From an uncultured Oscillospiraceae bacterium (GTDB lineage: Bacteria > Bacillota > Clostridia > Oscillospirales > Oscillospiraceae), in NCBI GenBank assembly GCA_900752305.1, contig CAADUV010000176.1, positions 1 through 7,770 of the forward strand: a DNA stretch of 7,770 bases, read 5' to 3'. Shown piece after piece: positions 1-5,164 of the stretch (positions within the stretch are counted from its first letter, which is position 1; each line of letters opens with the position of its first letter). The notes below the pieces were generated by a model. It did not search any database. It worked only from the letters and a program-made list of their open reading frames with translations, and was not told where the DNA came from. The translations under genes and the position numbers were made by a program.

Positions 1-574
1 CCACATCAGTGCGGCCGTCCTTCATGGGCACCACCTTCAGCTCGTCACCAGTGCCATAGCAGTAGGTGCGGACGGTGTTGATGACGTCGGGATGGGTGGT
101 GGCGGAGATGAGGGTCACATGACGCTTCCGATCTCGACACATGGCGGCGGCTTCTGCCGCAGCGGTAGCGCCGTCATAGACGGAGGCGTTGGAGACGTCC
201 ATGCCGGTCAGCTCACAGATCATGGTCTGATACTCGAAGATGGACTGGAGCAGACCCTGGCTCATCTCTGCCTGATAGGGGGTGTAAGCGGTCAGGAATT
301 CCTCCTTGGCCGGAATGTATTTCACGATGGAAGGGATGTAGTGGTCATAAGCGCCAGCGCCCCGAAGGATGGTGGCATACGCCTTGTTCTTGGCCGCCAT
401 GGCAGACAGGGCACGCCCCACTTCCAGCTCACTCATGCCGTTGGGGAGGTTCAGCTGGTCATGGAGCAGCATCTGGCTGGGCACATCCTGGTACAGTTCT
501 TCCACGCGGTTCAGGCCGATGGCCTGGAGCATTTTTCGCCGTTCTTCTTGGGTGGACGGGACATAACTGCCCAT
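1..574 (-). CDS. gcvPA: Glycine dehydrogenase (decarboxylating) subunit 1, P-protein alpha half, partial (3' end outside window)
   Basis: This is the N-terminal 191 residues of the first subunit of the split P-protein. With subunit 2 it decarboxylates glycine in a PLP-dependent reaction and loads the aminomethyl group onto lipoyl-GcvH in the cytoplasm. Reading the minus strand gives MGSYVPSTQEERRKMLQAIG at the start, then the family-typical stretches RGAGAYDHYIPSIV (about residues 71-84), FLTAYTPYQAEMSQG (93-107) and ASVYDGATAAAEA (130-142). In split systems the PLP-binding lysine sits on subunit 2, so its absence here is expected. The ATG lies 3 nt after the gcvH stop and has a strong ribosome binding site inside the last gcvH codons, so translation is probably coupled. 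The frame stays open to the left edge. The full protein should be about 440-450 residues, with gcvPB expected next. Family identity is clear. Confidence 0.96.
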   Translation of the reverse strand, partial: MGSYVPSTQEERRKMLQAIGLNRVEELYQDVPSQMLLHDQLNLPNGMSELEVGRALSAMAAKNKAYATILRGAGAYDHYIPSIVKYIPAKEEFLTAYTPYQAEMSQGLLQSIFEYQTMICELTGMDVSNASVYDGATAAAEAAAMCRDRKRHVTLISATTHPDVINTVRTYCYGTGDELKVVPMKDGRTDV

Positions 575-577
575 AGA

Positions 578-955
578 TCAGCCCTCCTCCGCACAGAACG
601 CCTCATATGCGGCGGCGTCCAGCAGTTCTTCGGTGTCGGTGACGTTCTCCACCTTGATGATCCAGGTGCCGTAGGGGTCTTCGTTGAGCAGCTCGGGCTG
701 ATCCAGCAGGTCTTCGTTCACTTCACAGACGGTGCCGGAGACTGGGGAGATCAGGTCGGAGACGGCCTTGACGGATTCCACGTCGCCAAAGGCTTCGCCG
801 GCGGCAGCGTCGTCGCCCACTTCGGGCAGGTTGACGAAGACCACGTCACCCAGGGCGTCCTGCGCGAAGTCGGAGATGCCGATGACGGACACACCGTCCT
901 CTTCCTTCAGCCATTCGTGGGACTTGGAATACTTCAGTTCAGCAGGGAAATTCAT
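578..955 (-). CDS. gcvH: Glycine cleavage system H protein (lipoyl carrier)
   Basis: GcvH is the mobile lipoyl carrier of the glycine cleavage system. It takes the aminomethyl group from P-protein and presents it to T-protein; the L-protein then reoxidises the lipoamide. The 125-residue length is normal. Visible marks are the N-terminal KYSKSHEWL segment (residues 8-16), [19 protein letters not shown] (26-44) and the lipoyl site in [18 protein letters not shown], where Lys63 is the residue expected to be lipoylated. The acidic C-terminal half ([12 protein letters not shown]) also fits the family. The start ATG has a GGAGG site 7 nt upstream. The gene lies 47 bp downstream of the gcvT-glyA fusion and 3 nt upstream of gcvPA, with no terminator between, so it is probably part of one transcript. 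No lipoate ligase or L-protein is visible in the window. Confidence 0.97.
   Translation of the reverse strand: MNFPAELKYSKSHEWLKEEDGVSVIGISDFAQDALGDVVFVNLPEVGDDAAAGEAFGDVESVKAVSDLISPVSGTVCEVNEDLLDQPELLNEDPYGTWIIKVENVTDTEELLDAAAYEAFCAEEG
582..590 (-). promoter_or_regulatory. Ribosome binding site of gcvPA embedded in the gcvH 3' end
   Basis: The minus strand reads GGAGGAGGG, 7 nt before the gcvPA ATG. The same bases encode the last residues of GcvH (Glu-Glu-Gly, then TGA). It fixes the gcvPA start and suggests translational coupling between the two genes. Confidence 0.85.
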
Positions 956-962
956 ACTAATA

Positions 963-967
963 CCTCC
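963..967 (-). promoter_or_regulatory. Ribosome binding site of gcvH
   Basis: GGAGG on the minus strand, 7 nt before the ATG at 955. It sits in the short AT-rich 47-bp gap (956-1002) after the fusion gene. I see no hairpin terminator or convincing promoter in that gap. Confidence 0.8.
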
Positions 968-1002
968 AATAATCTATCCTAAAAATACAAGTTTTTCCTC
1001 TC

Positions 1003-3651
1003 TTACAGACCGATCTTTTCCGCCAGCACTTCCATGGCATCCTCCACTTCCTGATCGGTGAAGCAATACTTCATCTCAGTGTGGGCAGCGCGCAGCTTCT
1101 GGATGTCCTCCTTGACCGCCTCGCCCCGGAGGATGCAGTCTGCCATGAGCTGAGCCAGCTTGTCGAAGTCATCAGCAGTGAAGCCGAAGCGGGTCATCTC
1201 GCTGACGCCCATGCGCAGAGCGCCGGAAGCGGTGAAGCCCTCTTCATCAGGGGTAGCCTGGTAGTTGACGATGATGTTGTTCTCTTCCAGACGCTTTGCC
1301 ACCTCTGCGCCCACGCCGTAGCCCACGGAGACGATGACCTGGTGAGTCTCGGTGTAGTCGATGGCAGGGTCGCCCATCACGTCCAGACCGGCGGCCTTCA
1401 GGCTCTTGGCGAAGGACTTGGCGTTGGAAATGATGGCCTTCTGGTACTCGTCCTTGAACTGGTTCATCTCATAAGCCGCCATCAGCATACCCAGCTGGGT
1501 GCCCAGGTGGTGGTTGGAGACGCTGCCGGGGAAGGTACGGGTTTCGATGGTCTTCCACAGGCCGTACTTCAAATCTTCCTCCTTGTAGTTGACGCCGATG
1601 ACGCCCCGCTGGGGGCCGAAGAAGGTCTTGTGGGAGGAGCCGGTGACGATCTCAGCGCCTTCCTGGAAGGGGTTCTGGAAGTGGTCGCCCACCAGACCCA
1701 GCACGTGAGCCATGTCGTACATGATGGTGGTGTGGATGTTCTGTTCGTCCACGAACTTCCGAATTTCCGCCACCGGTTCCTTGTGCAGCACCATGCTCTT
1801 GCCCAGGATGATGAGTTCCGGACGATAGCGCTCCAGCAGCTTCTTGGTCTCCTCCATGTCGGTCTTGTAGGGGTTCTCCTTGAGCACCGGGAAGTTGACC
1901 ACGGCGGGCTTTTCCGTCACCGGGTCGATGGCCACATAGTCATGGAGCGCGCCCATGGGCTGTGCGGACAGGTGACCGCCCTTGATGATGTGGTTGTTCA
2001 TGACGTAGCCCAGACGCTTGGCCTCGCTCTTGCGATCCACACGGTTCTTCCAGTCCATCAGAGAGGAGAACACAGCCATGTTGGCCATCTGACCGCTGAG
2101 CACACGGGTCTCCACTTCGGAGCAGCCCAGATAGGCCCGCATCTCGTCGATGAGCAGCTGTTCCACATGGTCGATGAACTCGGTGCCCTGATAGTAGAAC
2201 ACGTCCTTGTCGTAGAAGGCCAAGATCTTCTTATGCTCGGCGTAACGGCAAGCGGGGTCGCTGCCGCAGAGCAGACGGACGGCACGGCTGGGGGTGTTCT
2301 CGGAGGGGATGAGGTTCACGCACCGCTCCTGACGCCACACGTGGTTCTCAGCGGCTTTCTTCAGCAGCTCGACGGCCTTGCCGGTGCGGTCGCCCTTGGC
2401 GGTGGATTCGGCCTCTTCCTCCACCTTATAGATGAGGGGACGGGCAAAGGGAGGAGCGCCCACGCTCATGTGCCGGGCGGGGATGACCGCCTTGACCCGC
2501 TTGCCGCGGATGTCCACTTCCACCACATCGTCTTCCAGCACGTCGCTGTCGATGTACGCCATGCCGATAGCACGCTTGCCGCTGGCTTCCAGGATGACGG
2601 TGGAGATGCCTTCGCCCTGGGTCTTGAAATAAGGCACCATGGTGCCGCTGGTGACCCAGCCCACCAGCTTGTCGTTCTTGTAAACCTCCATGCCCGCACG
2701 CATGACCCCACGGCCGGTTAGGGCGATGGGTGCGATCTTCTTGGGCAGGGCGGACAGATCGCTGAAATCACGATCCATGTACCGCTGAGAGGCTTCCTGC
2801 TGGGCTTTCAGGGCAGCGCGGCCGATGAAATCGCCTTTCTGGTCGGAGAAGCTGACGGCGAACTTGGACAGGGGGACGGCGAAGATGGGGATCTCGCTGC
2901 CATCGGGCGCGATGCCCATTTCGTGGCCGTACAGGGGCAGAGCCGCCTCCATACGCAGGGTGTCACGGGCACCCAGGCCAGCGGGACGAGCGCCCAGCTC
3001 GATAAGGCGATTCCACAGCCAGGCTGCGTCCTCACTGCGGACGTACACTTCGTAGCCCAGAGGCTCACCGGTGTAGCCGGTCTTGGCGATGCGGGCTTCG
3101 TGGCCTTCCAGGGGCAGGGTCTTGAGGGCGTTTTTGACCGGTTCGGTGGGGGCTTCGCCGCCTGCCAGGGTGGTCAGCATCTCCTTGCTCTTGGGACCCT
3201 GGACGGCGATGGACGCCCAGTCCTTGGTGATGTTGGTCATGGTGCAGTCGTAGCCGGCGATGACCTTCTGCAGGTGTGCCCAGTCCTTTTCCGCGTTGGC
3301 GGCGTTGACCACCAGCATGAACCGCTCTTCCTCGAACAGATAGAGGTAAGCGTCGTCAATGGCGCCGCCCTGTTCGTTGGGGATGATGCAGTACTGAGCC
3401 ATGTTCAGTTCCAGGGCGCTGACGTTGCTGGTCAGTACGTGCTGCAAAAACTTCACCCGCTCGGGGCCTTCGATCAGGAAGCGTCCCATGTGGGACACGT
3501 CAAAGAGGCTGCATACCTGACGGGTGTAAAGGTGTTCGGCGATGATGCCGGTGGGGTACTGGATGGGCATCTCCCAGCCGCCGAAATCCACCATGGTCGC
3601 GCCCGCTGCCACGTGGATGTCGTACAGCTGGGTCCGTTTCAGTTCGCTCAT
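1003..3651 (-). CDS. gcvT-glyA: Natural fusion of aminomethyltransferase (T-protein) with a divergent serine hydroxymethyltransferase
   Basis: The 882-residue protein has two enzyme halves. Residues about 1-400 are GcvT, which transfers the methylene carbon from aminomethyl-lipoyl-GcvH to THF and releases ammonia. Marks: GATMVDFGGWEMPIQY (17-32), FDVSHMGR (50-57), GGAIDD with the catalytic-type Asp at 99/100, TGYTGE (191-196) and GLGARDTLRMEAALPLYG (225-242), then the C-terminal barrel. Residues about 425-882 are a fold-type I PLP enzyme of the SHMT family, which interconverts serine plus THF and glycine plus methylene-THF. Marks: LIPSENTPS (447-455), YAE (470-472), LSGQMANMAVF (518-528), GGHL (558-561), DMAH (646-649), SHK with the PLP lysine at 675, and SGALRMG (809-815). 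The catalytic residues expected for both activities appear present. The joining segment (about 397-440) is charged and polar, and no initiation codon with a ribosome binding site occurs at the junction. The ATG at 3651 has GGAGGAGG upstream. The gene is first in the operon, ahead of gcvH and gcvPA. The SHMT half departs from canonical GlyA at several sites, so its exact substrate is inferred. Confidence 0.93.
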   Translation of the reverse strand: MSELKRTQLYDIHVAAGATMVDFGGWEMPIQYPTGIIAEHLYTRQVCSLFDVSHMGRFLIEGPERVKFLQHVLTSNVSALELNMAQYCIIPNEQGGAIDDAYLYLFEEERFMLVVNAANAEKDWAHLQKVIAGYDCTMTNITKDWASIAVQGPKSKEMLTTLAGGEAPTEPVKNALKTLPLEGHEARIAKTGYTGEPLGYEVYVRSEDAAWLWNRLIELGARPAGLGARDTLRMEAALPLYGHEMGIAPDGSEIPIFAVPLSKFAVSFSDQKGDFIGRAALKAQQEASQRYMDRDFSDLSALPKKIAPIALTGRGVMRAGMEVYKNDKLVGWVTSGTMVPYFKTQGEGISTVILEASGKRAIGMAYIDSDVLEDDVVEVDIRGKRVKAVIPARHMSVGAPPFARPLIYKVEEEAESTAKGDRTGKAVELLKKAAENHVWRQERCVNLIPSENTPSRAVRLLCGSDPACRYAEHKKILAFYDKDVFYYQGTEFIDHVEQLLIDEMRAYLGCSEVETRVLSGQMANMAVFSSLMDWKNRVDRKSEAKRLGYVMNNHIIKGGHLSAQPMGALHDYVAIDPVTEKPAVVNFPVLKENPYKTDMEETKKLLERYRPELIILGKSMVLHKEPVAEIRKFVDEQNIHTTIMYDMAHVLGLVGDHFQNPFQEGAEIVTGSSHKTFFGPQRGVIGVNYKEEDLKYGLWKTIETRTFPGSVSNHHLGTQLGMLMAAYEMNQFKDEYQKAIISNAKSFAKSLKAAGLDVMGDPAIDYTETHQVIVSVGYGVGAEVAKRLEENNIIVNYQATPDEEGFTASGALRMGVSEMTRFGFTADDFDKLAQLMADCILRGEAVKEDIQKLRAAHTEMKYCFTDQEVEDAMEVLAEKIGL

Positions 3652-3661
3652 GAAATTGTTT

Positions 3662-3669
3662 CCTCCTCC
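3662..3669 (-). promoter_or_regulatory. Ribosome binding site of the gcvT-glyA fusion
   Basis: GGAGGAGG on the minus strand, 10 nt before the ATG at 3651. The spacing is a little long but the match is strong. It lies downstream of the intrinsic terminator, so it is reached only by read-through transcripts. Confidence 0.8.
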
Positions 3670-3695
3670 AAATCTCTATTCGGATACGCGGATTC

Positions 3696-3730
3696 AAAAA
3701 AGGGCACAAAACACCGGTGTGCTTTGCGCC
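3696..3730 (-). terminator. Intrinsic terminator in the gcvT leader (probable attenuator)
   Basis: On the minus strand GGCGCAAAGCAC pairs along all 12 positions with GTGTTTTGTGCC, allowing two G-U pairs, around an ACCG loop (3703-3730). A C and six U residues follow (3696-3702). It points toward gcvT and lies between the gcvT promoter and start codon. No gene on this strand ends upstream of it, because the next gene in that direction is the divergent marR. The natural reading is premature termination controlled by the structured leader just before it. Confidence 0.88.
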
Positions 3731-3745
3731 TCCGTTCTCCTGTCT

Positions 3746-3841
3746 GACCTAAACGCCCTCCCACATCCCTGCCGCCAGGGAGACCGCGCCGGTGCGGTCG
3801 GGAACAAGCGTGACGGTGCGGAGCCTCGTCCTCCTTAGGTC
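3746..3841 (-). promoter_or_regulatory. Structured 5' leader RNA of the glycine-cleavage operon, candidate riboswitch of unassigned class
   Basis: The minus-strand RNA is closed by a 7-bp stem, GACCUAA (3841-3835) with UUAGGUC (3752-3746). Inside are a weak GGAG/CUCC hairpin (3834-3820), a GACCGC(ACCGGC)GCGGUC hairpin (3799-3782) and, directly abutting it, a UCCCUG(GCGG)CAGGGA hairpin (3781-3766). Fifteen nucleotides later the intrinsic terminator begins. This multi-branched domain plus terminator is the architecture of a transcriptional riboswitch or attenuator. I looked for the conserved cores of glycine, THF, ZTP (pfl), SAM-I, TPP and cobalamin riboswitches and the T-box sequence, and did not recognise any. 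The stems are read directly from the sequence; ligand and mechanism are unknown. By eye I found no strong antiterminator pairing. Confidence 0.55.
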
Positions 3842-3868
3842 GTATCGTTGTGATCCAAAAACAGTATC

Positions 3869-3897
3869 ATTTTACACCTTGCCCTGTGATTTTGCAA
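3869..3897 (-). promoter_or_regulatory. Sigma-A-type promoter of the gcv operon
   Basis: On the minus strand, -35 TTGCAA (3897-3892), a 17-bp spacer and -10 TAAAAT (3874-3869). Transcription would start near 3862, giving a leader of about 210 nt that includes the structured domain and terminator. Confidence 0.65.
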
Positions 3898-3908
3898 GAT
3901 TTATCACA
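3885..3908. promoter_or_regulatory. Inverted repeat over the gcv -35 box, possible operator
   Basis: TGTGAT (3885-3890) and ATCACA (3903-3908) are perfect 6-bp inverted arms with a 12-bp spacer, and the spacer contains the -35 hexamer of the gcv promoter. A protein bound here would occlude that promoter. Arms this short can occur by chance in a region of this size, so this is tentative. The spacing is wider than the usual CRP/FNR site. Confidence 0.25.
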
Positions 3909-3937
3909 CCGATTGTTCCCATCTCCGGCAATTTCTC

Positions 3938-3965
3938 TTGACAACGGACGGAAAAGGGCTAAAAT
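3938..3965 (+). promoter_or_regulatory. Promoter of the marR-yczE operon
   Basis: Consensus -35 TTGACA (3938-3943), a 16-bp spacer and -10 TAAAAT (3960-3965). The predicted start is near 3972, immediately before the palindromic operator. It is divergent from the gcv promoter, and the two -35 boxes are about 40 bp apart. Confidence 0.78.
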
Positions 3966-3972
3966 AGAACTG

Positions 3973-3993
3973 TTAGATTTCTAACTATTAGAA
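3973..3993. promoter_or_regulatory. Probable MarR operator: overlapping palindromes at the transcription start
   Basis: Two perfect inverted repeats share an arm: TTAGATTTCTAA (3973-3984) and TTCTAACTATTAGAA (3979-3993). This gives three consecutive TTAGA/TCTAA half-sites. The position, just past the -10 box and upstream of the marR ribosome binding site, is typical of an autorepressing MarR-family regulator, and the half-sites resemble known MarR/SlyA-type operators. Binding by the MarR encoded just downstream is inferred. Confidence 0.6.
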
Positions 3994-4002
3994 TGTAAAT
4001 CA

Positions 4003-4008
4003 AAGGAG
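4003..4008 (+). promoter_or_regulatory. Ribosome binding site of marR
   Basis: AAGGAG ends 7 nt before the ATG at 4016 and supports this start. Confidence 0.75.
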
Positions 4009-4015
4009 AGCCCCC

Positions 4016-4450
4016 ATGGAGACCCTGCACTATCTGCTCCTCGCCGACCATCTCACCTTCCAAAAGCTGCTCATGACCCGCATCAGGGACACCGGTCTGA
4101 CCCCCGGCCAGCCCAAGGTACTGGACTACCTGCGCTGCCACGACGGCGCGGTGCAAAAGGACATCGCCGCCGCCTGCCGCATCGAACCGGCTACCATCAC
4201 ATCGGTGCTGCTGGGCATGGAGCGCAAAGACCTCATCCGCCGCCAGACCCAGAACGGCAACCGCCGGAGCCTCTCCGTCCACCTGACCGACCAGGGTCGC
4301 GCGCTGGCGGAGCGGGTGGCGACTGAGTTTGAGGCCATCGAGGCACAGGCGTATGACGACTTCACCCCGACGGAACAGACCCAGCTGCGGGCACTGCTGA
4401 GCCGGGTACAGGACAACATGACAAGAATGAAGGCAGATCCCAATGGATAA
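4016..4450 (+). CDS. MarR-family transcriptional regulator
   Basis: A 144-residue cytoplasmic winged helix-turn-helix protein of normal MarR length. An N-terminal dimerisation helix (about 3-25) leads to TPGQPKVLDYLRCHDG (29-44), the helix-turn-helix with recognition helix EPATITSVLLGMERKDL (57-73), and the wing with the signature NGNRRSLSVHLTDQG (80-94). The C-terminal helices (about 97-138) complete the dimer interface. MarR proteins are usually repressors released by small phenolic ligands, oxidants or metals. The two cysteines (41 and 54) could in principle sense redox state, but this is not shown. The overlapping palindromes at 3973-3993 suggest autorepression. The gene overlaps the next one by 8 nt, so the membrane protein is its most likely target. 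The effector cannot be told from sequence, so no specific symbol is assigned. Confidence 0.93.
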   Translation: METLHYLLLADHLTFQKLLMTRIRDTGLTPGQPKVLDYLRCHDGAVQKDIAAACRIEPATITSVLLGMERKDLIRRQTQNGNRRSLSVHLTDQGRALAERVATEFEAIEAQAYDDFTPTEQTQLRALLSRVQDNMTRMKADPNG

Positions 4451-5099
4451 GAAAGAAATCGCCAAACGCTACGGCCTGCTGGTCATCGGCCTGTTCTTCG
4501 CCGCCCTGGGCGTAGCGCTGACCAAGCGGGGCGAGCTGGGCGTCTCCCCCATCTCCTCGGTGGCCAACGTCTTGAGCTACCAGTTCACCGACCTGACCCT
4601 GGGCAGCTGGCTCATCCTCTGGAACTGCGTCCTCATCCTGGGGCAAATTTTGCTCCTCCGCCGGAACTTCCAGCCCATCCAGTTCCTGCAGATCCCCCTC
4701 TCCTTCCTCTTCGGCTGGTTCACCGACTTCGGCATGTGGCTGGTCTCCTTCCTCCCCGTCCAGGTTTATGCGGTGCGCCTGCTCATGGTACTGGCGGGCA
4801 CCGTGATCCTGGGCTTCGGCATCACCCTCTCCGTCATCGCCGACCAGATCATGAACTCTGGCGAGGCCTTCGTGAAAGCCATCTCCGACGTGACCCACGA
4901 GGAGTTCGGCACCATCAAGGTGGTCTTCGACATCTCCTGCGTCCTGATAGCCCTCATCCTCTCCCTGCTCTTCTTTGAAGGCGCCATCGTCGGCACCCGG
5001 GAGGGCACCATCATCGCCGCCCTCTGCACCGGCTTCGTGGTCAAGTTCTTCAGCCGCCGCCTGACCAACCCCCTCACCGCCCGGCTGACCACCAACTAA
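4443..5099 (+). CDS. yczE: YczE/YitT-like integral membrane protein
   Basis: A 218-residue polytopic membrane protein resembling the YczE/YitT-type (DUF6198-like) family, whose molecular function is unsettled. The N-terminal signature GVALTKRGELGVSPISSVANVLS (residues 23-45) is typical of the group. Likely membrane segments by hydrophobicity are about 10-27, 54-72, 82-104, 109-132, 159-178 and 182-203. The C-terminus is basic (KFFSRRLTNPLTARL). There is no signal peptide or recognisable catalytic motif. The ATG overlaps the end of marR by 8 nt with a modest GAAGG site 9 nt upstream, which implies translational coupling and co-regulation by the MarR protein. It could be a transporter or an envelope accessory protein. 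The family call rests on recognition without a search, and the function is unknown. Confidence 0.75.
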   Translation: MDKKEIAKRYGLLVIGLFFAALGVALTKRGELGVSPISSVANVLSYQFTDLTLGSWLILWNCVLILGQILLLRRNFQPIQFLQIPLSFLFGWFTDFGMWLVSFLPVQVYAVRLLMVLAGTVILGFGITLSVIADQIMNSGEAFVKAISDVTHEEFGTIKVVFDISCVLIALILSLLFFEGAIVGTREGTIIAALCTGFVVKFFSRRLTNPLTARLTTN

Positions 5100-5113
5100 A
5101 TCCCCCCGAAAAC

Positions 5114-5164
5114 CAACAAACCGGAACCATCCCCCGATGGCTCCGGTTTGTTGCGCTTATTTTG
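5114..5164. terminator. Bidirectional terminator between convergent yczE and ppk1
   Basis: CAACAAACCGGA (5114-5125) pairs with TCCGGTTTGTTG (5142-5153). Inside, CCATC (5127-5131) pairs with GATGG (5136-5140) around a CCCC loop. On the plus strand one A-C mismatch separates the two stems. On the minus strand the same position is a G-U pair, so that hairpin is continuous (18 pairs). The plus-strand tail is CTTATTTTG; the minus-strand tail has only four T in GGTTTTC. It lies 14 bp after the yczE stop and 3 nt past the ppk1 stop codon, so it probably serves both operons. Confidence 0.8.

Noticed and set aside
92..982. Plus-strand open frame of 296 codons across gcvPA and gcvH
   Set aside because: It is antisense to two well-identified genes and has no credible ribosome binding site or family motif.
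956..1002. Internal promoter or terminator between the fusion gene and gcvH
   Set aside because: The 47-bp gap is AT-rich but has no hairpin and no pair of properly spaced promoter boxes; only the gcvH ribosome binding site is supported.
2332..2463. Fusion as an artefact of a sequencing frameshift or lost stop codon
   Set aside because: Both halves are in one uninterrupted frame with intact conserved blocks, the linker looks like a real linker, and no ribosome binding site or start remains at the junction. A frameshift would normally leave disrupted residues next to the error. A point change removing a stop cannot be excluded without comparison.
1081..2721. Long plus-strand open frame (546 codons) opposite the fusion gene
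   Set aside because: It is antisense to clear gcvT-glyA coding sequence, has a low-complexity His/Val/Gly/Leu-rich translation typical of a GC-rich shadow frame, and matches no family I recognise.
3500..3709. Small minus-strand frame in the leader and start of gcvT as a leader peptide
   Set aside because: It overlaps the gcvT coding region out of frame, has no ATG with a suitable ribosome binding site, and begins in the terminator stem.
3746..3841. Canonical glycine riboswitch upstream of gcvT
   Set aside because: Expected from context, but I could not find the conserved GGAGAG, CCGAAGG and CUCUCAGG-type core elements or a tandem aptamer on the minus strand. A covariance-model search is needed to rule out a divergent copy.
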